Shown here piece after piece: positions 10,807 through 20,915 of a DNA stretch of 64,000 nt. This stretch comes from Heracleum sosnowskyi (lineage: Eukaryota > Streptophyta > Magnoliopsida > Apiales > Apiaceae), in the NCBI GenBank assembly GCA_030848705.1, contig CM061242.1, positions 64,615,064 to 64,679,063 on the forward strand, written 5' to 3'. A program made the position numbers and the translations under genes. The notes under the pieces were generated by a model that saw only the letters and a list, made by a program, of their open reading frames with translations, had not been told where the DNA came from and did no database searches. How positions within the stretch are numbered: position 1 is the stretch's first letter; every line of letters begins with the position of its first letter.

Positions 10807-11778
10807 ATGGCAAACTCAAACAATTTTTCTGTGCGATCAGTCCTTGAGAAGGAAAAGCTGACAGGAACCAACTTCCTTGATTGGCAAAGGAATTTGAGGA
10901 TTGTCCTCAGGCAGGAGCGAAAGCTTTATGTCCTTGATATTGCTCACCCTGGACCTCTTGCTGCTGAAGCAACCGAGGCTCAACAAAATGCCTATCAGAA
11001 GCATCTTGATGATTCTACGGATGTTTGTTGTTTGATGCTAGCGACTATGAGTCCTGAGCTTCAGAAACAACATGAGCGTATGGACGCTTATGATATGATA
11101 GAGCACCTCAAAAGGATGTTTGAGGGTCAAGCTCGTCAAGAGAGGTTTGATGTAAGCAAAGCGTTGTATGCATGCAAACAGGGAGATCGTGACCCGGTTG
11201 GACCGCATGTTCTAAAGATGATTGGGTATTTGGAAACCCTTGAAAATTTGGGTTACCCGGTTTTACCGGAACACCAAGCAGATTTGATCTTAGAGTCTTT
11301 GAACATCAACTACACTCAATTTGTTAGAAACTATATTATGAGTGAGATAGACAAAACACCTACCGAACTATTGGCATTATTGAGGACTGATGAGACCAAT
11401 ATGTCAAAGGCTAACCCTGCTCCCATAATGATGGTGAATAAAGGGAATGCCAAAGGAAAGGGGAAATGGAAAGGCAAGAAGAAGATTGGATCTAAATCTG
11501 CTAATCCGAAGCTTGCTTTCAAAAAGGCTATGAAGCCTACTAGAGGTGTTGCAAAAGGTGCTACAAAGGGTGATGTATGTCACTTTTACAAGAAGCCGGG
11601 TCATTGGAAGCGTAATTGTCAAGCTTATTTGGAGGATCAGAACCTGAAGGGTATGAAGTCTGTGAAGATTTCTGATTTAGGTATGTATGTTATAGAAGTC
11701 AATTTGTCTACTTCTACATCATGGCTATTGGATACTGGATGTGGTTCTCACATTTTTATAAATGTGCAGGAACTGTGA
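10807..11778 (+). pseudogene. Copia gag and start of protease, element Z
   Basis: ATG at 10807, 323 codons. The N-terminal half is the copia gag type (LTGTNFLDWQRNLRIVLRQ, then a YDMIEHLKRMFEGQARQERF segment). A lysine/glycine-rich nucleic-acid-binding stretch follows (11440-11560), then a zinc knuckle whose first cysteine pair is degraded: CHFYKKPGHWKRNC instead of CX2CX4HX4C. The protease motif LDTGCGSH follows near 11731. TGA at 11776-11778 ends the frame. The duplicate copy at 53827 has CGA here, so the stop is probably a CpG C-to-T change. Pol continues downstream in the same frame. Confidence 0.85.
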
Positions 11779-12794
11779 AGGAGTAGGACTTTGGCGAAAG
11801 GAGAAGTCGACCTATGCGTTGGCAATGGAGCAAAGGTTGCTGCTTTGGCTGTAGGGACTTATAATTTATCGTTGCCCACTGGGCTTATTTTATAACTTGA
11901 AAACTGTTTTTACGTGCCTGTGATTTGCAGAAATATTATTTATGTTTCTTGTTTGGACAAGAAAGGTTTTTCCTTTACAATTCAGAACAATAGTTGTTCC
12001 TTTGGTTTGAATAATGTTACCTATGGGGCTGCACGTTTATTTAATGGTTTATATGTTCTTGATCTTGATATTCCTGTCTATAATGTAAATAATAAACGTA
12101 TTAAGGCTAATGACTCAAATCAAACATACCTTTGGCATTGTCGTTTAGGCCATATAAATGAGAAACGCATTTCCAAGTTACATAAGGATGGATACTTGGA
12201 TAAGTTTGATTTTGAATCATACGAAGAATGCGAACCTTGTCTCATTGGAAAAATGACTAAAGCTCCTTTTACCGGAATTGGTGAGAGGGCCACCAAACGA
12301 TTAGAACTTATACATAGTGATGTATGTGGTCCAATGCGTACGATGGCAAGAGGTGGCTTTTACTACTTCATAACCTTTATTGATGATTTTAGTAGATACG
12401 GATATGTGTATCTTTTGAAGAACAAATCCGAATCATTTGAAAAATTCAAAGAGTACAAGGCAGAAGTGGAAAAGAAAATAGGCGGAAGTATTAAAACTCT
12501 ACGATCTGATCGTGGAGGTGAGTACTTAAGCTTAGAATTTAAGAATTACGTAAAGGAGTGTGGTATTGTATCACAGCTCACACCTCCTGGAACACCACAG
12601 TGGAATGGTGTATCTAAAAGGAGAAATCGTACCTTGTTGGACATGGTGCGATCGATGATGAGTCTAGCAGATCTTCCAATTAGTTTCTGGGGTTATGCTC
12701 TGGAAACGGCTACACACACACTTAACCGAGTTCCTACTAAATCGGTTCAAACTACACCATATGAGATCTGGACTGAGAAACGTCATAGCATGTC
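11779..12794 (+). pseudogene. Copia protease end and integrase N-terminal half, element Z (first copy)
   Basis: Continues the gag frame past the TGA, with a second in-frame TAA at 11893-11895 that is also present in the other copy (53947-53949). From 11914 the frame is open: a GAG_pre-integrase region with the zinc-binding pattern HCRLGH...CEPCLIGK, then the integrase core with D in SDVCGP, D in RSDRGGEY and a degraded third position, where the usual ERRNRT reads KRRNRT. The other copy keeps GVSERRNRT, so the catalytic Glu is lost here (GAA to AAA). Cut at 12794 by the family-A LTR. Confidence 0.85.
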
Positions 12795-13834
12795 TGTTAA
12801 TCCCAAATGACCTAACAGAATTGTAGAAGGGGGGGTTGAATACAATTCTTGATATTTTCTTAAACTTAAAACACTTTATAAAATAATACTGAACTGAATA
12901 AATAAAAACACAAGATATAAATAATTCAGTTGGATTGTTTGATGATCCAACTGAAGTGTTTTTATTGCGGAAATAATCTGTGATACACAAGTACACAGCT
13001 GCTCAGTTACAGAGTTGTAGAGAAGAATGCTCTCAAGGATAGCTAATACAAACTCTTTGTTTTTCTTCTCTTACTCTTAAAGTAACTGCTACACTTGGTT
13101 ATATATACCCAAGTTTACAATTCTACGTTTGGCTAAACTAAAGAACAATAGTAGTAACCATCAGTAGCTTGCTTTTCATTCCTTTTATCCAATGGTCCTT
13201 GGAGATCTTTGCTTTTGTCTTCATGCTTATTTTAATCATTCCCAAGAGCCTTATTGGAAATTGGAATGTTTCCTTATTTCCAGTAACCATTTTGATGGCT
13301 TCCAATGCAAAGTACACTTCCATATCTCCTTTAGATCTGTTCAGTAAACTGTCACTATCACTTTGTCAACTGTTCAAAAAGCAATAGTGATTCGTTGATA
13401 GCAGGGAGATGTGTTTCGTTGATAGCTTTATTCTTCATTCCGTTGATGGTGTTTCTCTCGTTTCGTTGATGAGTAAACTCCATACCGTTGATGGTGTATC
13501 CTTGTTTCGTTGATAGAGTAATCCTCATACCGTTGACATGTCTTCACTTAGGCAAAATTACAAGGCATAACATATTTACAATTAACCAACCTATTTTGCC
13601 TATCTAGTACTTAGTCAACATGACTTAGAAAACCTATCTAATACATACATCGAAATGCATATCAAACTGTGAAGTATTGTACAGTGCAATTGCTACAACA
13701 CTCATTCCGTTGATGAGCTTCCTGTCAACGAAACACTGCAAAGCATGCTATTCCGTTGACAGTTACAAAATGACTTAATACAAAATCTACTAAGTGTTTT
13801 TATAATTATCATCAAGAACAACATATTCCTAACA
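12795..13834 (-). repeat. 3' LTR of family-A element, 1040 bp
   Basis: On the plus strand it runs TGTTAATCCC...TTCCTAACA. It differs from 52774-53814 at about five positions that I could spot, roughly 0.5 percent. It holds a regular array of seven CGTTGA motifs at 13393, 13417, 13441, 13464, 13486, 13508 and 13531 (spacing 22-24 bp) and three more near 13705-13755. Confidence 0.9.
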
Positions 13835-14027
13835 ATATCCCCCAATTTATGACTGATAGAATAACAGCCATAAATCAAGAGCCTTGATGATAACAAAAAC
13901 ACTCAGTTAAATTACACATGATAAAAGTAGAGATTGCATTGAGCTTCACTGAATTTAATTAAAATACAAAGTAGAAAATCTTACAAAACAAGTGCACAGA
14001 GTTGCTCCTCTAGACTGAGCAGATTTT
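13835..14027 (-). promoter_or_regulatory. Polypurine tract and 3' untranslated stretch of family-A element
   Basis: On the minus strand the sequence directly before the LTR reads AATTGGGGGATAT, the plus-strand primer position. The remaining 180 bp between the ORF3 stop and the PPT show no coding signal. Confidence 0.75.
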
Positions 14028-16289
14028 TCATCTTTGCCTCTGTGGTCTTGTTTTCTTCCCTTTCGTTGCATTGTTCTCCTCAATCTGAGCTTGAAGTCTT
14101 CTGTAGAAAATCTTCTCTTCTTCATCTTCATTCCCCAACTTGGATTGCATTAATCTTAGAGTTTCATTGGATGCCTTCTCCAGTTGGTCTTCTATTCTGA
14201 AGAATCTTCTACAGTTGTCCTTGTCTCTGAATTCCATCATCCAAAAAGGTTGGAGATGAATCTTCTTTCCTGTTTGAGGGACCTTCAATACTCTGGGAAG
14301 TGCACCAGGCTTGTTCCAGCTAGCTTTGATTTGGCAGATTTTGGAAACAACTTCAGACTTAGCTGTTTTGGTAAAACCAAAATCTTTCTTCAGGCATTTG
14401 AACACAGAAAGCAGTGTCTGATAGTCTTCTCCCAGAATTCTATGTAGAGGCCAAACCTGTTCTCTCCCACCCTTGTAGACAAACACCAATCTCTCTGGTA
14501 GTTTATAAGAAGCTGCAATTCCTCTCACTTCAACTAGGTCATCAAGAATGATGTGTAGGTCAGACTCCTCCCTGATATCAGCAATGTAGATGAAGTCTTC
14601 TGGGTTGGTAGGAGGTTTTTCAGCTTGTGGTCTCCTTACTAGAATTGGCTTAGCCTTGGTAGCCCTTTGCTTAGATTTCTTCTTTGGATCCATCTCAAAG
14701 AGGAATTTTGGAAAGTTGGCCTCATCAAACTCAATTGGCTCTTCCTTTGGCTCAATTGGCTGATCATGGAAATTAACAGGATGTTTAGGATCACAGGCTA
14801 ACTTTTCCCCTAGAGATGGATCAGGAATTGTTGGAGGTGCAGTTGGTACAGAAGAGTCTGATGCAATACTCTGAGAGTCATCATTCTCAAAGGCTATATT
14901 TCTCCTAGCTCTTGCCTTTGGTTGCCTTGTGCTCTTCTTTGCACTCCTTTCCTCTCTGGCTTTTTCTTCTTGCTGTCTTTCTTCTTCATCAAGAGATTGA
15001 GCAACTGCAAGTGCTTGCATTGCTGCTCTTTCTGACTCTTCAGCTTTAGCTTCAGCAAAGTTTGGGTGACCAGCCCAAACACAGATTTGTTGTCCATTCC
15101 TGTAGACAATTGCCCTTTGCTTCCTTACCTCATAGTCATTGCTTTCCTTGCTTTTTGTGATGAGAAGACCAAGAAGCTTGTGCTCATCTGGATAAGGTGC
15201 AGGATAGAAAGTCCTTTCTGTATTTTTGCCCTTTGGTTTAGCAGGAGACTTGGGAGATAGGCTTCTTTGCAATGTAGCTTTTTCCACATCCCTAATGCAT
15301 GAAGTTTGTCCTTTCTCCTTCCTTGATCCTTGAGTGACTCCATGTAGAAGGGGCTCTACCTTATATGAAGAATTGGTATGTGGCTCCCATTCCGTTGACA
15401 CTAAAACCATGGCATCCGTTGATGGCTCTGTTGAAGAAGCTTGATTCGTTGATGGATCTGAAGTCTTTTCAGAATCAGCTAACTTCTTGATTCTTTCATC
15501 TATCCTGGACCAGTGGTCTTTAATCTGTTCAGCAAGCTGTAGCTTCATAGATGCTTGTTGAATCAGGTCAATGCTGTCCAGTTTAGCTTTGCCTGACTCC
15601 CCCATAGCTAGTGGCTCCTTTGGCAGGGAAATGGCTGGGACCATAACCTTTGTGATTTGAATGTCTAGCTCCTTAGATTTCTCCCCCTTTTTATTATCAT
15701 CAAGAGAGATGACTGGGAGTCCTTGAGCTGCCACTAGTTGGGCCAATAGTTGTGTCTGCTTCTCCTGTTCCTTTTGCATCTGAGATAAAGTAGCTTCCAC
15801 CTTGTCCACTCTAGAAGAGAGAGCCTTCAAGGAGGTAGCCACCTCAGGTTCCTTAGAGAAAAACCTGTTCATCTTGGACACAGTGAGAAGAGGAAGCTTT
15901 TCATCTAGCCTCCTGTCATTAGCATCCTTGAGATTGCTAATTGAGTCCTTGATTTCTCTAGCCTCAATCCTTGTCTGCATCATCTGTAGCCGTTGGATTT
16001 CCAGTGAATCCATAATAGCCTTGTAGAATTTCTTGTCATTGGCATTTGCAGACTCATGAGCCAGATAGGCCTCATTGTACTGCCTTGTGATTGCAGCATC
16101 CAGGGAGATCCTTCCTTGTAAATCTTGAGAAAGCCAGTTTGGTGTAGGAGGCACCACAGAAGTCCCAGTCTGTGAAGTAGTGGCCACCTGATTGTCACCA
16201 AAGCTGTCCTCATCATCAGAGAAATCAAACTCACCACTAGCTGCAGCTTCTGGAGATAGATTGGTCAAGGCATCCTTTGCTCTTTGCAT
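14028..16289 (-). CDS. Family-A 3' ORF3: coiled-coil protein of unknown function (env-like position)
   Basis: 753 codons. The N-terminal part is acidic (GEFDFSDDEDSFGDN) and is followed by a coiled-coil-like segment about residues 150-210 (SSRVDKVEATLSQMQKEQEKQ). A low-complexity charged middle comes next (EEERQQEEKAREERSAKK), then a C-terminal part of about 220 residues that looks globular (IILDDLVEVRG, WPLHRILGEDYQTLL, FWMMEFRDKD) and a basic tail KGKKTRPQRQR. It overlaps ORF2 by 25 bp in the -1 frame and its own frame reads smoothly upstream of its ATG, so ORF2 and ORF3 may be one ORF split by an indel near 16300. No clear transmembrane segment. Not homologous to anything I can name. Confidence 0.6.
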   Translation of the reverse strand: MQRAKDALTNLSPEAAASGEFDFSDDEDSFGDNQVATTSQTGTSVVPPTPNWLSQDLQGRISLDAAITRQYNEAYLAHESANANDKKFYKAIMDSLEIQRLQMMQTRIEAREIKDSISNLKDANDRRLDEKLPLLTVSKMNRFFSKEPEVATSLKALSSRVDKVEATLSQMQKEQEKQTQLLAQLVAAQGLPVISLDDNKKGEKSKELDIQITKVMVPAISLPKEPLAMGESGKAKLDSIDLIQQASMKLQLAEQIKDHWSRIDERIKKLADSEKTSDPSTNQASSTEPSTDAMVLVSTEWEPHTNSSYKVEPLLHGVTQGSRKEKGQTSCIRDVEKATLQRSLSPKSPAKPKGKNTERTFYPAPYPDEHKLLGLLITKSKESNDYEVRKQRAIVYRNGQQICVWAGHPNFAEAKAEESERAAMQALAVAQSLDEEERQQEEKAREERSAKKSTRQPKARARRNIAFENDDSQSIASDSSVPTAPPTIPDPSLGEKLACDPKHPVNFHDQPIEPKEEPIEFDEANFPKFLFEMDPKKKSKQRATKAKPILVRRPQAEKPPTNPEDFIYIADIREESDLHIILDDLVEVRGIAASYKLPERLVFVYKGGREQVWPLHRILGEDYQTLLSVFKCLKKDFGFTKTAKSEVVSKICQIKASWNKPGALPRVLKVPQTGKKIHLQPFWMMEFRDKDNCRRFFRIEDQLEKASNETLRLMQSKLGNEDEEEKIFYRRLQAQIEENNATKGKKTRPQRQR

Positions 16290-18493
16290 TGATGCAGTTG
16301 TAGTGACCTCTCTACCTCCACATTGCCCTGTTGAGCCAAAACTTGATAGGCTGACACAGGATGAGTAAAGGTCTCAGGATCCAGGGAAATACTATCCAGA
16401 GTCTGTTGATAAAGCTCTTGGAAGGTAAGTTCCCTTTCTCCCTCATTGACCTCCATTGACTCACTAGCAATGGCTGCTTCCTCCCTTATGACTCCTGTAG
16501 TCCCTTCTCTCTCTCCTCTATTTTCTTGCATCATGGGCTCCCCATGGCTCACACCTCTCACACCCTCACCTTCACCTACTAAGGTGGAACTCTCAATCTC
16601 TCCTTTTGCCTGGCTGGAAGAAATAGCCAGCCTCTCACTCTCATTCTCTCCTTTTGCCTGGCTGCAAGCCAGCCTCTCAGTTTCACTCCCTCTCAATCCT
16701 AAAAGTGTCTCAACTACCACCAGGTCATCTACACTAGTTGTGGAAACAACTAGATTTTCAATAAGGGGTGTAGAATGACCTATCAACGGAATGGTAGTTT
16801 GAACTGTCAACGGTATGGATACCGTTGATGGAGAAACACTTGTCAACGAAATAGACTGTTTCGTTGATGAAGTCAAGAAAGCACTTTGAGAATGAGAAGT
16901 TACAGTAGAGTCTGTGGTGATTGATTTGAGAGTTTGGTCCACAGATCCCCTTGCAACTTCAGAAAAAATTGGTTGATGGCCCAACAAATCACTTAACAAG
17001 TGATGGCCACCAGCTTCAGAGTGGGGCTTCTCCAAGATTAGAGTTGGAGAATCAGGAATAGATGTATGGATCATGTCCACATCTAGAGATAGAGTTGGTG
17101 AATTTGATGGAGATAGTTCAAGGTTGATGTTTAGAGAATGGGACTGTAACCCCAGAGTTAAAATAGGGGTTACATCAAACTGAATTTGAGAAACTGGAAG
17201 TGTTGCTTCCAGTGTGTGTGCACCCTGTGAACCCTTGGACTTTTGCTTCACTCTCCTTTGGTATTGGGAAAATGTAGACTGTGGGCTTGAAGTGTCCCTT
17301 ACCCTTTTGGACTGTGCTCTAGGTTGAGAGCTTGTTTCAATAATTACATCCTTTTGGGAGGATGCAATTAGACTTGTGCTTAAATCCATTTTACTCATTG
17401 TGCCTTGTTGGGAAGACACAATGGGGCTAGGCTGGGAAACACTTACCTCACCTTCCTTATCCTTGGGGTTTCTTTGACTTTCACCCCTTCCCTCACCTCT
17501 CACAACTCCAGACTCACTCCCCTTAGGTTGTGTGGTAGTTTTTACAACAGGTGCCTTTTGAGAAGCACCTGAGGTTGGCTTGGAGGATTTCTTAGATTTT
17601 GGTTTTGTTGCTGGGGCAGGAGCCTGTTGGGTCACAGCTACAGACTCCATAGCAACTGGGTTGGATGAAACAATGGAAGTAACAGCTATACTAACAGGGA
17701 TAGCAGTAGTTACCTCAATGATTGGCAGATACACGACTGGAACATCACCATTGTGGTTCAGCCTCAGTATGTCTGTCAATACTCTCTTCTCTTGCACAAA
17801 GCACTCAAACCTGGCAGTAGGGTTAGAGATAACTAATGGTGCTGGACTAACATGATTAGCCAGCATCATCAGAAACCTTGCATAATAGATATTTTTCTTC
17901 CTATTTGCCTTATCACCCAACTTAGCACCAATTTCATACATAAGTTGGGTGCTAAAGTTGTAATATCTATCATTTAGAAGCATGGTTAGGAGAATTAACA
18001 TAGAGTTAGTTAATGCATCAAAATTACTAATCTTTCCAGAAAAGACCTTAATGAATGCATCATCTAAATAACTGTATTCCCTAACCAAACCTCTCCTAAT
18101 TATCTTACCTAAGTTATCAGTAGGCAAAGAGTAGTTTATAGAATTTAGCATGGTAGTTATTTCAGTGTTAGTAGGCAAAGCATCACAGTTATTATCAGGA
18201 ATATGTAAACATGCTTGCAAAACATCAGAATTAACTATGTACTCATTACCTTGAAGAGTGAATTGCAGTGTGCCGTTTGTTCCACTATACTCACATGAGG
18301 TCCAAATCTCCTCGATTACTTCATTGTAGAGTGGTGTAGAGTGAAACATCACATAGCTCAACTTACAGTTCCTCATGAAGTCCATCATCTTGAAAAAGAT
18401 GTTGTTCGGACTCTCCTTAACAACAAATGGAATAGAATTGTTCTTCTCATAGATGAACCCACCAGCAGACATAAGCTTGACTATGGGTGCCAT
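16265..18493 (-). CDS. Family-A 3' ORF2: retrotransposon accessory protein, unknown function
   Basis: 742 codons from ATG at 18493. Residues 1-260 look folded (FKMMDFMRNCKLSYVMFHS, FTLQGNEYIVNSDVLQACL, NRKKNIYYARFLMMLANHV), with one moderately hydrophobic stretch SMLILLTMLL that is too short for a confident membrane span. The rest is long, Ser/Thr/Pro-rich and low complexity, with TCAACG DNA motifs inside the coding sequence at 16783-16868. It lies 540 bp downstream of the RNase H stop, where Sireviruses place their env-like gene; that name reflects position only. It ends in the overlap with ORF3. Confidence 0.6.
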   Translation of the reverse strand: MAPIVKLMSAGGFIYEKNNSIPFVVKESPNNIFFKMMDFMRNCKLSYVMFHSTPLYNEVIEEIWTSCEYSGTNGTLQFTLQGNEYIVNSDVLQACLHIPDNNCDALPTNTEITTMLNSINYSLPTDNLGKIIRRGLVREYSYLDDAFIKVFSGKISNFDALTNSMLILLTMLLNDRYYNFSTQLMYEIGAKLGDKANRKKNIYYARFLMMLANHVSPAPLVISNPTARFECFVQEKRVLTDILRLNHNGDVPVVYLPIIEVTTAIPVSIAVTSIVSSNPVAMESVAVTQQAPAPATKPKSKKSSKPTSGASQKAPVVKTTTQPKGSESGVVRGEGRGESQRNPKDKEGEVSVSQPSPIVSSQQGTMSKMDLSTSLIASSQKDVIIETSSQPRAQSKRVRDTSSPQSTFSQYQRRVKQKSKGSQGAHTLEATLPVSQIQFDVTPILTLGLQSHSLNINLELSPSNSPTLSLDVDMIHTSIPDSPTLILEKPHSEAGGHHLLSDLLGHQPIFSEVARGSVDQTLKSITTDSTVTSHSQSAFLTSSTKQSISLTSVSPSTVSIPLTVQTTIPLIGHSTPLIENLVVSTTSVDDLVVVETLLGLRGSETERLACSQAKGENESERLAISSSQAKGEIESSTLVGEGEGVRGVSHGEPMMQENRGEREGTTGVIREEAAIASESMEVNEGERELTFQELYQQTLDSISLDPETFTHPVSAYQVLAQQGNVEVERSLQLHQCKEQRMP

Positions 18494-19031
18494 TGTTGAG
18501 TGAGGAAAAGCTTCGAGCTGTATTGCTTGTTAGAGAGAAGAAGATAGAAAAACTTTTGGAATTTTTGAGAATAGGTAGAAATGAAATAAAGAAATTGAAA
18601 TTTCTTAAATACTCCCCCAAAAATTCTCAGAAATTAAGTCCAATAATTAATCTAAATTACCTGATTGGCTTAAAAAGTAACCGTTAGAATTAAATATTAC
18701 CACGATTTATGCTTACAGGGGTGTATGTATAGATCGTGATAAAGAACGTGAAATTTCAACGGTTCAGATTAAAAAGCGCTACATCAACGAATCAGGATTG
18801 GGCGGTTAAAGTCCAGTCTTATTTCGTTGATAAAGCTGCGTTTCGTTGATATAAAAGAGCTATCAACGAAACACCCAGAAAAATGCTAAGACATGTCAAC
18901 GGAATGGTGCGTTTCGTTGACATAGTAATTTTGACTTAGACAAAATTTCACCTTTTCCTGAGAAAATCAATTCACAGAAAAATTATAGCAAGTTCCTGGC
19001 TGCATTTTAACTTGCAAAAATCTCAAAATAA
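18494..19031 (-). other. Spacer between pol and ORF2 with TCAACG motifs
   Basis: Non-coding. Contains six or more copies of the family motif (TCAACGAA, TTTCGTTGAT, TCAACGGAATG) between 18784 and 18925 in both orientations. It could hold the promoter or splice acceptor for the downstream ORF; no core promoter is certain. Confidence 0.5.
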
Positions 19032-20915
19032 TTAAGAGAAATTTAGCATACCTAGCTCACTTACTAATCTTGAGAATGTGGATTCATCAAGTGGCTTGGT
19101 AAAGATGTCTGCCAGTTGTTGTTCACTTGGAACAAAATGTAACTCCACAGTACCATTCATAACATGTTCTCTAATAAAGTGGTACTTGATGTCAATGTGC
19201 TTGGTCCTTGAATGCTGCACTGGATTCTCAGTAATGGCAATGGCACTAGTGTTGTCACAGAAAATAGGAATTTTCTCAACTCTTATTCCATAATCAAGTA
19301 GTTGATTTTTCATCCACAAAATCTGTGCACAACAACTTCCAGCTGCAATATACTCAGCCTCAGCTGTGGAGGTGGAAACTGAGTTTTGTTTCTTGCTGAA
19401 CCATGATACAAGCTTGTTTCCTAGAAATTGACAGGTTCCTGTTGTGCTTTTCCTGTCAATTTTACATCCTGCATAATCTGCATCTGAATAACCAATTAGT
19501 TCAAAACCAGATTCTCTAGGATACCAAATGCCAAGGTTTGGTGTTCCTTTGAGATATCTGAAAATTCTTTTAATAGCAACTAAATGGGATTCCCTAGGAT
19601 CAGCCTGAAATCTAGCACATAGACATGTAGCAAACATAATATCAGGTCTACTAGCTGTTAAATATAAAAGTGAGCCAACCATGCCTCTGTAACTTGAAAT
19701 GTCCACAGATTTTTCCTTAGTATTCAATTCAAGTTTGGTGGCAGTAGGCATGGGTGTTTTGGCAGGAGAGCATTCCATTAAGTTAAACCTCTTTAACAAA
19801 TCATTAATGTACTTGGTTTGACTAATGAAAATGCCTTCATTAACTTGCTTTACTTGAAGACCAAGAAAATAAGTTAACTCTCCCATCATGCTCATTTCAT
19901 ACTTACTTTGCATAAGCTTGGCAAACTTCCGACAAAGTTTCACATCTGTAGACCCAAAGATTATGTCATCTACATATATTTGAACAAGTATTGTAGAGCC
20001 ATTCACAATCCTATGAAAAAGAGTTTTATCTACAGTACCTCTAGTGAAGTGATTCTCAAGGAGGAACTGTGAAAGTGTGTCATACCAGGCTCTTGGTGCT
20101 TGTTTCAAACCATAGAGTGCTTTGAGGAGGAAGTATACATATTCTGGAAAATCATCATCTTCAAAACCAGGAGGTTGACTTACATACACATCCTCTTCCA
20201 ATTCCCCATTTAGAAAAGCACTCTTCACATCCATTTGATAGACCTTGAAATTGGCATGGGCTGCATAGGCTAGGAAAATCCTTATTGCTTCTAGTCTTGC
20301 AACAGGAGCAAAGGTTTCATCAAAATCAATTCCTTCTTCCTGTGAGTAGCCTTTTGCAACCAATCTAGCTTTGTTCCTTGTGACTATGCCATTTTCATCC
20401 ATCTTATTTCTGAACACCCATTTTGTGCCTATGACACTCTTGTTCTTAGGCTTGGGCACCAGCTTCCAAACATTGTTCCTTTCAAATTGGTTTAGCTCTT
20501 CTTGCATAGCCAATACCCAATCTGGATCTAGAAGTGCATCCTCAACTTTCTTTGGCTCATCTTGAGACAGAAAGCTGCTATATAGACATTCTTCTTGAGT
20601 TGCTCTTCTAGTTTGGACTTTTGAAGACACATCACCTATAATAAGTTCAAAGGGATGATCTTTAGTCCATTTCCTTGAGGGAGGTAGATTTGCTCTTGAA
20701 GAAGTAGCTTCATGATCATGATTGCCTAGATTAGATATTTGTCCTTGAGAAACTCCCCCTGAGTTTGTTGTCCCTAATTGATCACTCCTGGAAGCATTTC
20801 TGTGACTGTCAACGGAATGACCATTTTGACTGTCAACGAAACGCTCATTCTGACTATCAACGAAACGCTCATTCTGACTGTCAACGGAATGTCCATTTGG
20901 TCTACTAGCATCTAT
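19032..20915 (-). CDS. Family-A pol, C-terminal part: copia reverse transcriptase and RNase H
   Basis: About 627 codons from the chromovirus insertion to the stop at 19032. The order is a variable linker, RVT_2-type RT beginning near WVLAMQEELNQFERN, with WVFRNKMDE, RLVAKGYSQEEGIDF, AFLNGELEEDVYV, ALYGLKQAPRAWY and the active site YVDDIIFG. The copia RNase H follows with YSDADYAGC, STAEAEYIA, CDNTSAI and KHIDIKYHFIRE. All catalytic landmarks are present and there is no internal stop. Frame arithmetic across the insertion and its TSD shows the same frame as the PR-INT part at 48767-50259. An ORF extending to 21092 includes chromovirus LTR codons and is artificial. Confidence 0.92.
   Translation of the reverse strand: MDASRPNGHSVDSQNERFVDSQNERFVDSQNGHSVDSHRNASRSDQLGTTNSGGVSQGQISNLGNHDHEATSSRANLPPSRKWTKDHPFELIIGDVSSKVQTRRATQEECLYSSFLSQDEPKKVEDALLDPDWVLAMQEELNQFERNNVWKLVPKPKNKSVIGTKWVFRNKMDENGIVTRNKARLVAKGYSQEEGIDFDETFAPVARLEAIRIFLAYAAHANFKVYQMDVKSAFLNGELEEDVYVSQPPGFEDDDFPEYVYFLLKALYGLKQAPRAWYDTLSQFLLENHFTRGTVDKTLFHRIVNGSTILVQIYVDDIIFGSTDVKLCRKFAKLMQSKYEMSMMGELTYFLGLQVKQVNEGIFISQTKYINDLLKRFNLMECSPAKTPMPTATKLELNTKEKSVDISSYRGMVGSLLYLTASRPDIMFATCLCARFQADPRESHLVAIKRIFRYLKGTPNLGIWYPRESGFELIGYSDADYAGCKIDRKSTTGTCQFLGNKLVSWFSKKQNSVSTSTAEAEYIAAGSCCAQILWMKNQLLDYGIRVEKIPIFCDNTSAIAITENPVQHSRTKHIDIKYHFIREHVMNGTVELHFVPSEQQLADIFTKPLDESTFSRLVSELGMLNFS
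20807..20902. repeat. Four 24-bp repeats inside the pol linker coding sequence
   Basis: TCAACG occurs at 20809, 20833, 20857 and 20881, exactly 24 bp apart. Read on the minus strand the units encode the octapeptide-type repeat VDSQNERF / VDSQNGHS. The DNA motif is the same one arrayed in the element's LTRs. Confidence 0.85.

Noticed and set aside
16446..17855. Plus-strand ORFs opposite ORF2
   Set aside because: Shadow frames of the Ser/Thr/Pro-rich coding sequence; no independent support.
16265..18493. Calling ORF2 a true envelope glycoprotein
   Set aside because: Position fits, but I see no signal peptide, no convincing membrane anchor and no fusion-peptide-like feature.
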